DNA of 64,000 bases from Elephas maximus indicus (lineage: Eukaryota > Chordata > Mammalia > Proboscidea > Elephantidae), in the NCBI RefSeq assembly GCF_024166365.1, contig NC_064819.1, positions 111,582,293 through 111,646,292 on the forward strand, read 5' to 3'. Shown here piece by piece: positions 21,143-32,911 of this stretch. A program made the translations under genes and the position numbers. How positions within the stretch are numbered: the first letter of the stretch is position 1; every line of letters begins with the position of its first letter. A model generated the notes under the pieces. It made no database searches, was not told the origin of the DNA, and was given only the letters and a program-made list of their open reading frames with translations.

Positions 21143-21770
21143 TGTTCCTGGAATAAAATAAGGTTCTTGCCTCTCACTGGTCAAGAATGAACAGATAAGG
21201 TAGGAAGAATTTTCCACACAAGCAAAGCTTTATTGAAGAGGCTTGCAAGCAGAGACGAGGGGGGCCTAAGCAACACATAACCCTGTCTCACAGAACAAAA
21301 GACTTGCCTGGGTTTTTAAAAGTTCTTGGGCGGGAAAAGATTCATGTTTATTCATAGGCATAGGTAGGGATATGTTAACTACGGTGCACATGTAGCAGCT
21401 TTCTAAGATGGCTCGTATCCTGGAGGCCTCTGGGATTTGTAGCAGGACTTACTATGGGGTGTTACGCCCCTGCAGTCTCTCACTCCCTGAGTTCGATTCC
21501 CCTGCTGCTGCTGCAGCCCCTCACTGCCCTTGGTGGGAGGTCACACAGCAGTCACAGGTGGATGTTCTGCACATGTCCTTGGGGCTGGTTTTATCCAGCT
21601 GCTTCTGAAAGACAACATTAAAGGAGTTTGCGGGCTATTTTCTGATACCCTGCCCCATTGTTCTGGGGAATGGCTTTTTTTCTGTACCCTGGCCCATTTC
21701 CTGTACTTTGCAGATTTGGGGGCCCTTCTGTTCTCTGTCTTACCTGGATCCAAGAAACTGTGACTCCAAC
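21143..21770 (-). mobile_element. ERV-type LTR, antisense
   Basis: On the minus strand: a polyadenylation signal within CTTCAATAAAGCTTTGC (about 21230), a T/A-rich TTTTAAAAACCC box upstream, and a terminus resembling that of the LTR at 54181 (GGCAAGAACC...GGAACA). Consistent with an old ERV1-like solo LTR. The right edge and TSD are not resolved. Confidence 0.55.
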
Positions 21771-21944
21771 TGAGAAGAGCAGAAGGGAAGTCCCAGGATG
21801 AGGGCTGTGCTTAGGCCCAGAAAGCAACTCATCCTGACTGGAGTAGGAGGAACACTGGAGGAAAGAATGGGATTCAATAAAACTGAAAGTATCATTGGGA
21901 AAAAGCTAGAACACGAGTAGTACAGTGAATGTGCTCAACTGCGA

Positions 21945-22075
21945 GGCACCTTGTAAGAAAGGCCTAGTGGTCTATTTACAAAAAATCTGCCACTGAAAAC
22001 TCCATGCAACACAGTTTTACTCTGACTCACAGGGTGTTGCCGTGAGTCGGAACCAACTTGACAGCAACTGATTTG
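21945..22075 (+). mobile_element. AfroSINE, old and 5'-truncated
   Basis: AGAAAGGCCTAGTGGTC and GCCGTGAGTCGGAACCAACTTGACAGC. Confidence 0.8.
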
Positions 22076-22763
22076 AAGGTGACAAATGAAAGAAAATATT
22101 TAAAAGATTAAATTATCCAAATTTAAAATATTTAAATTAAAACTAAAAACTCCAAGGAGGAAAATGTCCAGGAAAGGAATAATGCAAGTGTGAGACAACT
22201 TAAAATGAGTTGATTTTGAGCAACTGGTGGTGTCTAAAAAAAGACTCCATTTAAATCTGAAATCTCAAATATATTCTCTGAGTGGTACAGAGTAGAAGGA
22301 AGTCTGATCAGAAAACCCCACTAGACAATATGCACGTAGTTATAATAATGGAAACACTGCTTATTGACTTTCAAATTTTAGTATCATCTTACAAACAACT
22401 TAAAGAAGAATTCACTAATTTTTAAAAAGTACAAGCGAAGATATATAAGAAGGAGGCAGAAGCAGGGAGCAGGGTGGAGAGAAGGTTGGGTTACTAAGTT
22501 TTCATGTTAAGAGTAGAGAATCAAGGGATACTCTCTATGGTTGGTAGAACAGGAAATAAAGTCTGGGTGTACAGTAACATTACAGAGGAGAGAGCAGTAG
22601 GGGGCCTGAGAATAGAGATGTAACTCTTTTAAGAGGGAGAGGGAGGAGAAGGGAATGAACCAATATGTGAGCTAGTAAATCCTTATCTCTCTTAGCAGAA
22701 AGTAGTTAGATAGTGTCTAAGATGATATACCAGAAAAATAATTATATACCATATTACTTTTGA

Positions 22764-22936
22764 AGGAAACCTTGGTGGTGTAGTGGTTAAGTGCTACAGC
22801 TGCTAATCAAAGGGTTGGCAGTTCGAATCTGTCAGGCACTCTTCGGAAACTCTATGGGGCAGTTCTACTCTGTCCTATAGGGCTGCTACGAGTCGGAATC
22901 GACTCGACAGCCCTGGGTTTGTTTTTTTTTTTTGGT
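22764..22936 (+). mobile_element. AfroSINE, young short form
   Basis: CTACGAGTCGGAATCGACTCGACAGC followed by T-rich tail; few differences from other young copies. Confidence 0.92.
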
Positions 22937-22939
22937 TTA

Positions 22940-23454
22940 TTATTCTGAAAACATGGAGATAGCCACCAATAAACTAAAAACAGGAGCTGTTAAGAATGAT
23001 TATCTTTGGGGGATGGGATTGAGATTCAGGTGGGCTGAGGTAGGAGACTCTGGCTTTTCTTTTTTTAGTCCTACAGAACTATTTAATAATTTTAACTATG
23101 CACATGATTGCACTGATTAAAAACTTCAAAGTTTTTAAGAATAGAAAATTAGAAAACGAAGGCTCCATCAAGACAATGGCCTTCAAGAATGAGTGGGAAC
23201 TCATCTGGCAAAAAAGGGAGAAAGCACATTCCACAGAATACAGAACTGTGGGAGCAAAGGCGCAGGGGCCTAAAAGTGAATGATACACCTTGGGAGTGTC
23301 AGTTGGGCAAGTTATGTGGCCTTTTAATCCCTCATTGTGTTAAGAGCGTCAGGTGCATTCATAGGATGGAACAGAATGTAAGGATAGAAAGGTGAGCTGC
23401 GACTAGTAAAAAAAAGAAAAAGTCTTCTGAGTAATGCTGCGAAGTTTGGAGTGT
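22940..23454. other. No recognised feature
   Basis: AT-rich; small plus and minus frames near 23080-23395 overlap and lack coding support. Confidence 0.5.
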
Positions 23455-23562
23455 GAGTTGTGTGAGTACAGGAATCATGTTGTTTTTATCCCCCTCTATC
23501 CAGTGTGGAGCCTAGCACGTAGCAGTTGCTCAATAAATGCTTTCTGAATGAATGAAAAATAT
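23455..23562 (+). mobile_element. L2 3' end
   Basis: GCAGTTGCTCAATAAATGC and CTGAATGAATGAA are the terminal L2 motifs. Confidence 0.8.
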
Positions 23563-24169
23563 TTTCTGGGCTTAGGAAACTATCAATGTTTTAAAGCAGA
23601 GAGGTAGAATTACTTAATTTTGAAACAATAATTTTATACTGAAAAAAAATGAATTGAGATGAGAGAAACCAGAGCGGGATGAACTAGGAGGATACTGTGG
23701 TAGTTCCTAAGTCATAAGCTATTGTGGTGGTAGGGGGAAAGGAAATCGTAAGATCTATTTTGGGAGATATTTCCAAGGCAGAATTGGACATGAGAGATAA
23801 AGGGTTGAGCCCAAAATGACCCTAAGATTTCCAGCTGGGAAAATCAGGTAGATAATAAAGTCATTAATTGAGAAGCAAAATAAGGAAAGGAACAGATTGT
23901 GGAAGCAAGATAAACTCAAATTCTGCATATATTGAATTTGAAGGGCCTGAGAATGGTGTTTTAGAATTGTGAGTCTTGAACCAATTGTGGCTTATAAAAT
24001 CAATCTGGTGAGTTGAGACAAGTATTTCTTAATGAAATGAAACATGGTAAATTTTAAAGTGTGTCACATGTGGTAAGGCTAAGTATTGTTTCACAGAACT
24101 TTTATTTCCTTTGCATATATATGTATGTAACTGACATAAAATGCATTTCCTATCATGGATCAAAAAAAT
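23563..24169. other. No recognised feature
   Basis: Unique-looking sequence before the L1 5' UTR. Confidence 0.45.
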
Positions 24170-24514
24170 ATTTGAAGAAGCAGAGCCAACATGGCGCTAT
24201 GGACAGAAGCACCATGCTGTCTCTCTTTAGCAAAGACCTGAAAAACTAAGTAAATGCCAATCCTGGAAACCTAAGTACCAAATGAAGGAATAAAGAACTC
24301 GATCAAGCACTGAATGTAATAAGAAACTGAAGACAACAGAGAACAAGGAGAGCTATGGAGTGGAGGTCCCATACCAGCTAACATGTCCAAATTCACCATC
24401 TTGGACTACAGCCACCAAAGAACGTAGACAGGGAGTACTGGAAGGCAACTTCATGGGGCTTCCGATAGGAGACAGAGGAATCAGTAACCAAGGATACATG
24501 TTTTCCCACCCCAT

Positions 24515-24666
24515 ACGCATAGTGGTTAAGTGCTACGGCTGCCAACCAAAGAGTCGGCAGTTTGAATCCGCCAGATGCGCCTCGGAAACTCTGTGGGGCA
24601 GTTGTCCTCTGTCCTATAGGGTGGCTATGAGTCGGAATCGACTCGACGGCACTGGGGTTTTTTGGG
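24515..24666 (+). mobile_element. AfroSINE in L1 5' UTR
   Basis: CATAGTGGTTAAGTGCTACGG head (its first bases are missing or merged with the flank) and a near-consensus GAGTCGGAATCGACTCGACGG tail. Confidence 0.92.
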
Positions 24667-24834
24667 GCCCTTCTTCCTTGTAGGAGGCCTCCACTGCTTT
24701 CCACTGGGTCTCAGCTGCTCTGCTAGACACTAGCTCACTGCTGCCCGGGTCCACCTTGTCGTCACCAGCCAGCCCCTTCAACACCATTTTCTTGTTTGTT
24801 TGTTTTGGTTTGTATTTTTGTTTTTTGTTTTTTT

Positions 24835-25250
24835 TTTTTGATGTTGCTTTCTTTCTTACTTCTCTCTCTTTCTCTCCCTTCCTTCCTTTCCTTTCTCCTG
24901 CCCAGCTAGCCCCATGTGCCCTCCTCTCCCCTTCTCCATGAGTTGTGATTTTTTTGTTTGTTTGCTTTGCTCTTTTTGTTTGTTTGTTTTTTGATATTGT
25001 TTTTTGAGCTCTTTTGTTGTTGTTGTTGTTGCTTCTCCCGGTCCCTTCCTTCCTTTCCTTTCTCCTGCCCAGCTAGCCCCATATGCTATTCCCTCCCCTT
25101 CTTGACTGACTAAGTTTTTGGTTTGTTTGCTTTGTTCTTTTTTCTTCTTCTTCCTCTTTTTTTCTTCTGTTCCTTATCTCTCTCTCCTTTCCTTCCTCCT
25201 GCCCACCTAGCCCTGTGCACCGCTCCTACTCCTTCTGGAGGAGCCATGCT
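24835..25250 (+). repeat. Three tandem pyrimidine-rich units in L1 5' UTR
   Basis: CTCCTGCCCAGCTAGCCCC (or a close variant) recurs at about 24896, 25063 and 25196. Each is preceded by a CCTTCCTTTCC tract and followed by a GTTTGTTTGC-type tract. Spacings are about 167 and 134 bp. Confidence 0.85.
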
Positions 25251-25727
25251 ACACAGCTTGGTTGGAGAGTCACTGCACACAGCCTTACCAGGACTGCTCC
25301 ACTGTCACCAACTGGCTCCCTTGGCGTCATTTTATTTATTGTTTGTTTCCACAAGTAAATAGAAAAACATAACTTGCTCATGGTTTGGTAGACTTAACAT
25401 TGTGAAAATGTCAATTCTACTCAAAGCAATCTACAAAAACAATGCATTCCCGATCCAAATGCCAACAGCATACTTTAAAGAGATGGAAAAACTAATCATT
25501 AACTTTATATGGGCAGGGAAGAGGCTCTACATAAGTAAAGCACTATTGAAAAAGAATAAAGTAGGAGGACTTGCACCACCTGACCTCAGAACCTACTATA
25601 CAGTTTCAGTAGTCAAAATAGCCTGGTACTGATACAATGACAGGCAAAGTGACCAATGGAACAGAATTGAGAATCCAGAAGGAAATCCATCCACCTACGG
25701 TCACCTGATCTTTGACAAAGGTCCAAA

Positions 25728-26774
25728 ATCCTTTCTGGGTTCTCAATTTTCATTTTGAGCTGTGCCACATGAGCAAATGAAGGTCCGGAAAGCTTGACTC
25801 CATCCACATCATTTGAGGAGGCAGCTGTCTCCAGCCTTCTTTTGAGTGCCTTCCAGCCTGAGGGGTTCATCTTCTGGCGCTGAATCAGACAATGTTCCGC
25901 TGGCCCAAGCAGGAGTCAACAGCAACTTGCAAAGGTGCAAGAGACTGGGAAAGCTGTTCAGCCCACACTCATCCGTTCCTTAAACTTACACTTGCTATCT
26001 GTTGAGCTCGTCTGGAGAAAGTAGCAGTATGACTTTACGTAAATATTTAATGTCAATAGATCTTAATGTCCTCATCTATAAAATCAGTTTTTGACTTGTG
26101 ATTTCCAGAGTCCCATCTTGATCTAAAAATGGCTTTGATCCTGTGGAGAAAGGCTTCAAGGAAGTCACCTCAGCCAGAAATTTAGTTCTAGTTCTTGAGC
26201 CAGTGTGACCAAATATCAATAGGTGGCCTACAGATACTGCCCTGGGTGGCTTCACAGCCTCCCAGGGGAGGAAAGAGAGGCTTTTGAGTGTAGATTTTTG
26301 ACATTAACCCCAGATGAAGTTGTTCATTCACTCACAAGAGTTATGCTGACAAGAATGAAAAACAATCACACAAGTTGATTGTTTTTTATCATATTAATAG
26401 ATCCTACTACTTGTAGTGTATAAGGAATTAATTTTTTATAAGATCAGGATTCATCTTGCCTTATTTTTATATGCCCTTGAATGTTATTTGTGCCAAAATT
26501 TTTAATTTTTTAGATTGTAAATATATCACAATATTTTTAACCATTTTGGGGGGTTGCTTCTTTGTGTTTAATGTAATGGAACTATCCTAACTCACTCTTG
26601 AACTCTGAGAAGTCCTGGGGCCTCTCCCTTTGGTTCTCTTACTCCCTGGCTAGTTCATGGCTTTCCAGAAATCTGTTTTTAGGGGAAGGAAACTTGTAGG
26701 GGAGGGTGGGTCCCCAAAAGTATCCAGTTTGCTGATGGCAACAGCTGCCACTTCTTACAAGCCATCCCTTATTA
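25728..26774. other. No recognised feature
   Basis: Possible MIR trace near 26000-26090 (CTTAATGTCCTCATCTATAAAATC). A minus frame at 25870-25613 runs into the L1 fragment and is not supported. Confidence 0.45.
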
Positions 26775-27075
26775 GAATACAAGCTCGTTGAGAACAGAGC
26801 CTACTTCCCGTATTAAATCACTTAGCATATAAAACCAAACCCATTGCCATCAAGTGGATTCTGACTCAGCGACCCTGTAGGACAGAGTAGAACTAGCGCA
26901 TAGGGTTTCCAAGGTTGTAAATCTTCATGGAGGCAGACTGACACATCTTTCTCTGGAAGAGGGGCCATGGGTTCGAATCACTGACCTATTGGTTAGCAGT
27001 TGAGTGCTTTAGCTACAGGACCACAGGGCTTCTCAACACATACTAAGTACTCATCAAATTTTTGTTGAATTAAAT
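26775..27075 (+). mobile_element. L2 3' end split by AfroSINE
   Basis: AATACAAGCTCGTTGAGAAC (left) and ACTAAGTACTCATCAAATTTTTGTTGAATTAAA (right). Confidence 0.75.
26831..27034 (-). mobile_element. AfroSINE in L2
   Basis: Long form: CAAGTGGATTCTGACTCAG, TCTTCATGGAGGCAGACTG. Confidence 0.9.
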
Positions 27076-27179
27076 CAGGCTGACTTGGAACTGTTACAAA
27101 GCTGAGAAAACAAAATGAGATGCTGAGCTCTTTGAGGGTGAGGATGGGATCTGAAATGCATTGTTTATGGCCTGTAATT

Positions 27180-27404
27180 AAAAAACCAGACAAAGGAACA
27201 AGAATACAATTGCTGTTGAGTCAGTTTCGACTCATAATGACCCCATATGTGCCAGGGTAGAACTGTGTTCCATAGAGTTTTCAGTGACTGATTTTTGAGA
27301 AGTAGGTGGCCAGGCCTTTCTTCCAAGAAGCCTTTGGGTAGACTTGAACCACCAGTCTTTCTATTAGCAGCAGAGTGTGTTATCCATTTATGCCACTCAG
27401 GGAG
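27180..27404 (-). mobile_element. AfroSINE, divergent long form
   Basis: ATGACCCCATATGTGCCAGGG and TTTTCAGTGACTGATTTTTGAG; CTGTAA on both sides. Confidence 0.85.
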
Positions 27405-28107
27405 TCTGTAACAGGCATTCATTAAACTCTGCTTTCTCTGACATAGTTGACCACTACTTTTTCTAATCACATTTTTCTCCCTTGGCTTTTTTTTTTTTTT
27501 TTTTTTAAACATTGTGCTTTAGGTAATAGTTTACACAGCAAATTAGTTTCCCATTCAACAATTCATGCACAAATTATTCTGTGACATTGGTTACTATCCC
27601 CACAATGTGTCAGCACTCTCCCCATTTTCACCCTGGCTTCCCTGTTTCCATCCATCCAGTTTCCCTCCTCCTCTTTGCCTCCTTATCTTTCCTTTGGGGC
27701 AAATGTTGCCTGTTTGATCCCCTATGGTTGATTATTCTAAGGAGCACATTCCTCACGGGTGTTATTGTTAATTTTATAGGACAATCTATTATTTGGCCAA
27801 AAGGTGACTTCTGTTCCAGATTAAAAGGGTGTCTTAGGGTGCCAATTAAATCACTGCTCTTATTTCTCTAGGGTATATTCCTAAGAGTGGGATTGCTGGA
27901 TCATATGGTATTTCTATTTCTAGTGTTTTGAGGAAGTGTCATACCATTTTCCATAGTGGTTGTACCATTTTACAATTCCATCAGCAGTGTATGAGTTCCA
28001 ATCTACCCATAGCCTCACTAGCACTTGTTATTTTCTGTTTTTTTGATCAGTGCTATTTTTATAGGGGTGAGATGATATCTCATCGTGGTTTTGATTTGCA
28101 CCTCTCC

Positions 28108-28145
28108 AATCGACTTGACAGCACTGGGTTTGGTTTGGTTTTTTT
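28108..28145 (+). mobile_element. AfroSINE tail fragment
   Basis: ATCGACTTGACAGCACTGGG plus (GGTTT)n, followed by GATGGCTAATGGG. Nearly identical to the tail of the next SINE. Confidence 0.85.
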
Positions 28146-28155
28146 GATGGCTAAT

Positions 28156-28324
28156 GGGAAACCCTGGTAGAGCAGTGCTTAAGTGCTATGGCTGCTAACC
28201 AAAGGGTCAGAAGTTTAAATCCGGCAGGCGCTCCTTGGAAACTCTATGGGGCAGTTCTACTCTGTCCTATAGAGTTGCTATGAGTTGGAATCGACTTGAC
28301 AGCACTGGGTTTGGTTTGGTTTGG
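28156..28324 (+). mobile_element. AfroSINE A in L1 target site
   Basis: Flanked by GATGGCTAATGGG and AATGGCTAATGGG, copies of the L1 target. Confidence 0.92.
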
Positions 28325-28335
28325 TAATGGCTAAT

Positions 28336-28503
28336 GGGAGTCCTGCTGGATCAGTGGTTAAGAGGTCAGCTGCTAACCAAAAGGTCAGCAGTTTGAATTT
28401 ACTAGCAGCTCCTTGGAAACTCTATGTGGCAGTTCTACTCTGTCCTACAGGGTTGCTATGAGTCAGAATTGATTCAGCAGCAGTGGGTTTGGTTTTTGGT
28501 TTT
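28336..28503 (+). mobile_element. AfroSINE B in the same target site
   Basis: Clearly different in sequence from A (GTCCTGCTGGATCAGTGG). Flanked by AATGGCTAATGGG and AATAGCTAATG. Confidence 0.92.
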
Positions 28504-30054
28504 AATAGCTAATGATCGTGAGCATCTCTTCATGTGTTTATTAGCCACCTGAATGTCTTCTTCGGTGAAGTGTCTGTTCATGTCATTTGCCCATTTTTTT
28601 GATTGGATTGTTTGTCTTTTTATTGTTGAGATATTGAAGTTTTCTATATAATTTAGAGATTAAACCCTTGCCAGATGTGTCATTGCCAAAATTTTTTTTC
28701 CTAGTCTGGAGATTCTCTTTTTACTCTTTTGGTAAAGTCTTTTGATGAGCATAAGTATTTAATTTTAGCAGCTCCCAGTTATCTAGTTTATCTTCTGTTG
28801 CTTGCGCATTTTTAGTTATGTTTGATAGTGTATTTATGCCATAAATTAGTACTCCTAGCTTTGTCCCTATGTTATCTTCCAGAGACTTTATAGTTTTAGG
28901 TTTAACGTTTAGGCCTTTGGTCCATTTTGAGTTTGGTTTTGTGTATGCTGTCAGTTATGGATCCTGTTTCATTTTTCTGCAAATGGATATCCAGTTTTGC
29001 CAGTTAAAGAAACTGCCTCTTCCCTACTGAATGGACTTTGACCTTTTATTTGAAGCTCAGCTGTGCATAGCTGGATGAATTTACTTCTAGGTCTCAATTC
29101 TGTTCCATTAGTTTCTGTGTCTGTCATTGTACCAGTACCAGGCTGTTTTGATTACTGTGGCTGGATAGTAAATTCTGAGTTGGAGAAGTGTGAGGCCTGC
29201 TACTTTGTTCTTCTCCTTCAATAATGCTTTAGCTATTCAGGCCTCTTTCTATATAAAGTTGGACGTTAGTTTTTCCATTTCATTAAAGGGTATTGTTGGG
29301 ATTTTGATCAGGGTTGTATTATATCTATAGATTGCTATATGTAGTATTGACATTTTCACAATGTTAAGTTTTCCAATCCATGAGCATTGTATGTTTTTTC
29401 ATTTATGTAGGTCTCTTGGTTTCTTGCAGTAGTGTTTTGTAGTTTTCATTGTGTAAGTCTTTTACACCTCTTGTTAGATTTATTCTAGGTATTTTATCCT
29501 TTTGGGGGCTATTATAAGTAGTATTGTTTACTTGATTTCCTCTTCAGAGGTTTCCTTGTTAGTGTAGAGCAAAAATCCAACTGATTTTTGTATGTTGATC
29601 TTGTACCCTGCCCCTTTGCTGAAACCTTCCATTAATTCCAGTAAGTTTCTTGTGGAATCTCTGGGGCTTTCTATGTATAGGATCACATCATCTGTGAATT
29701 AGGGATAGTTTTATTTCTTCCTTACCAATTTGGATGCCCTTTATTTCCATTTCTTGCCTTACTGCTCTAGCTAGGATTTCCAGTACAATATTGAATAAGA
29801 ATGGTGATAAAGGGCATCCTTGTCTCATTCCTCTTCTCAAGAGGAATGCTTTCAATCTCTGTCTTTTGAGAATAACATTGGCTATTGGTTTTTTTTTTTT
29901 TATTATTGGTTTTGTATCTATGTCATTAATTATGTTGAGGAAATTCCCTTTTGTTGACAGTTTTTATCAGGAAAGGGTGTTGGATTTTATCAGATGCCTA
30001 TTCTTCACTGATTGACATAATCATGTGATACTTTCCCTTTTACGTGGTAAATTG

Positions 30055-32911
30055 TTGTTGTCTTTAGGTGCTGTAGAGTTGGTTCCGACTCATAGTGACC
30101 CTATGCACAACAGAACGAAACACTGACCAGTCCTGCGCCATCCTTAGAATCGTTGTTATGCTTGAGCTCATTGTTGCAGCCACTCTGTCAATCCACCTCT
30201 TTGAGGGTCTTCCTCTTTTCTGCTGACCCTGTACTCTGCCAAACATGATGTCCTTCTCCAGGGACTGATCCCTCCTGACAACATGTCCAAAGTTTGTAAG
30301 ACGCAGTCTCGCCATCCTTGCCTCTAAGGAGCATTCTGGCCGCACTTCCTCCAAGACAGATTTGTCCGTTCTTTTGGCAGTCTGTGGTATATTCAATATT
30401 CTTCGCCAACACCACAATTCAAAGGCGTCAGTTCTTCTTTGGTCTTCCTTATTCATTGTCCAGCTTTCACATACATATGATGTGATTGGAAATACCATGG
30501 CTTGGGTCAGGCGCACCTTAGTTTTCAAGGTGACATCTTTGCTCTTCAACACTTTGAAGAGGTCCTTTGCAGCAGATTTACTCAATGCAATGCGTCTTTT
30601 GATTTCTTGACTACTGCTCCCATGGCTGTTGATTGTGGATCCAAATAAAATGAAATTCTTGACAACTTCAATCTTTTCTCTGTTTATCATGATGTCGCTT
30701 ATTGGTCCAGTTGTGAGGATTTTTGTTTTCTTTATGTTGAGGTGTAATCCATACTGAAGGCTGTGGTCTTTGATCTTCATGAGTAAGTGCTTCAAGTCCT
30801 CTTCACTTTCAGCAAGCAAAGTTGTGTCATCTGCATAATGCAGATTGTTAATGAGTCTTCCTCCAATCCTGATGCCCCATACTTCTTCATATAGTCCAGC
30901 TTCTTGTCTTATTTGTTCAGAATACAGATTAAATAGGTATGGTGAAAGAACACAACCCTGGTGCACACCTTTCCTGACTTTAAATCAACCAGTATCCCCT
31001 TGTTCTGTCCAAAGAACTGCCTCTTGATCTGTGTAAAGGTTCCTCATGAGCACAATTAAGTGTTCTGGAATTGGCATTCTTCGCAGTGTTATCCATAGTT
31101 TGTTATGATCCACACAGTCGAATGCCTTTGCATAGTCAATAAAACACAGGTAAACATCTTTCTGGAATTCTCTTCTTTCAGCCAGGATCGATCTGACATC
31201 AGCACTGATATCCCTGGTTCCACATCCTCTTTTGAAACCAGCCTGAATTTCTGGCAGTTCCCTGTAGATACACTGCTGCAGCCGTTTTTGAATGATCTTC
31301 AGCAAAATTTTGCTTGCGTGTGATATTAATGATATTGTTCTATAATTTCCACATTCGGTTGGATCACCTTTCTTGGGAATAGGCATAAATATGGATCTCT
31401 TCCAGTCAGTTGGCCAAGAAGCTGCCTTCCATATTTCTTGGCATAGACAAGTGAACACCTCCAGTGCTGCATCTGTTTGTTGAAACATCTCAATTGATAT
31501 TCCATCAATTCCTGGATCCTTGTTTTCCGCCAATGCCTTCAGAGCAACTTGGACTTCTTCCTTCAGTACCATTGGTTCCTGATCATATGCCACCTCTTGA
31601 AATGGTTGAATATCGACTAATTCTTTTTGGTATAATGACTCTGTGTATTCCTTCCATCTTCTTTTGATGCTTCCTGCGTCGTTTAATATTTTCCCCATGG
31701 AATCCTTCACTATTGCAACTCAAGGCTTGAATTTTTTCTTCAGTTCTTTTAGCTTGAGAAACACTGAGTGTGTTCTTCCCTTTTAGTTTTCCATCTCCAG
31801 CTCTTTGCACATGTCATTATAATACTTTGTCTTCTCGAGAGGCCCTTTGAAATCTTCTGTTCAGTTCTTTTACTTCATCAATTCTTCCTTTTGCTTTAGC
31901 TGCTTGACGCTCGAGAGCTACTTTCAGAGTCTCCTCTGACATCCATCTTGGTCTTTTCTTTCTTTCCTGTCTTTTCATGACCTCTTGCTTTCTTCATGGA
32001 TGATGTCCTTAATGTCATTCCACAACTCATCTGGTCTTTGATCACTAGTGTCCAATGCGTCAAATCTATTCTTGAGATGGTCTCTAAATTCAGGTGGGAT
32101 ATACTCAAGATCATGTTTTGGCTTTCGTGGACTTGCTCTGATTTTCTTCAGTTTCAGCTTGAACTTGCATATGAGCAATTGATGGTCTGTTCCACAGTCA
32201 GCCCCTGGCCTTGTTCTGACTGATGATATTGAGCTTTTCCATCATCTCTTTCCACAGATGTAGTCAATTTGATTTCTGTGTGTTCTGTCTGGCGAGGTCC
32301 ATGCGTATAGTTACCGTTTATGTTGGTGAAAGAAGGTATTTGCAATGACGAAGTCGTTGGTCTTGCAAAATTCTATCATTTGATCTCCGGCATTTTTTCT
32401 ATCACCAAGGCTGTATTTTCCAACTACTGATCCTTCTTCTTTGTTTCCAACTTTCATGTTCCAATTGCCAGTAATTATCAATGCATCTTGATTGCATGTT
32501 TGATCAATTTCAGACTGCAGCAGCTGATAAAAATCTTCTATTTCTTCATCTTTGGCCCTAGTGGTTGGTGCGTAAATTTGAATAATAGTTGTATTAACTG
32601 GTCTTCCTTGTAGGTGTATTGATATTATCCTATCACTGACAGTGTTGTCCTTCAGGATAGATCTTGAAATGTTCTTTTTGATGATGAATGTGACACCATT
32701 CCTCTTCAAGTTGTCATTCCCAGCATAGTAGACTATATGATTCTCCAATTCAAAATGGCCAATACCGGTCCATTTCAGCTTACTAATGCCTAGGATATCA
32801 ATGTCTATGCGTTCCATTTCATTTTTGACGATTTCCAATTTTCCTAGATTCATACTTCGTACGTTCCAGGTGCCAATTATTAATGGGTGTTTGCAGCTGT
32901 TTCTTCTCATT
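30055..32911 (-). mobile_element. Near-complete RTE (BovB-related) LINE inserted in the L1
   Basis: A 2.86 kb RTE element is flanked by GTGGTAAATT (30044-30053) and GTGGTGAATT (about 32914), a one-mismatch target duplication. L1 sequence continues seamlessly across it. On the minus strand it reads endonuclease (32910-32311), a frame-shifted middle (32345-31583), reverse transcriptase (31710-30064), then the AfroSINE-like tail. Motifs seen: GTWNVRSM and YAPTTRAKDEE (EN), CFIDYAKAFDCVDH (RT motif A), GCVLSPYLFNLY (B), YADDTTLLAE (C). The endonuclease active site is damaged: SELKW reads SKLKW and GDWN reads GNWN. A Trp codon is TGA between 30985 and 30966. Slight 5' truncation is likely. Confidence 0.94.

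Larger units (their letters stand above)
24170..25727 (+). mobile_element. L1 with 5' UTR joined to ORF2 fragment
   Basis: The start AGAGCCAACATGGCGCTATGGAC and AGCAAAGACCTGAAAAACTAAG match the 5' UTR of the L1 ending at 33980. The 5' UTR (with a SINE inserted) runs to about 25370. It then joins a piece of ORF2 (25402-25632 open: KMSILLKAIYKNNAFPIQMP, DLRTYY) that continues to 25727 and stops without 3' UTR or poly(A). ORF1, endonuclease and most of RT are missing. Confidence 0.8.

Noticed and set aside
25613-25870. Minus-strand frame as a candidate exon
   Set aside because: Its C-terminal half reads antisense through the L1 ORF2 fragment; no splice sites or family recognised.
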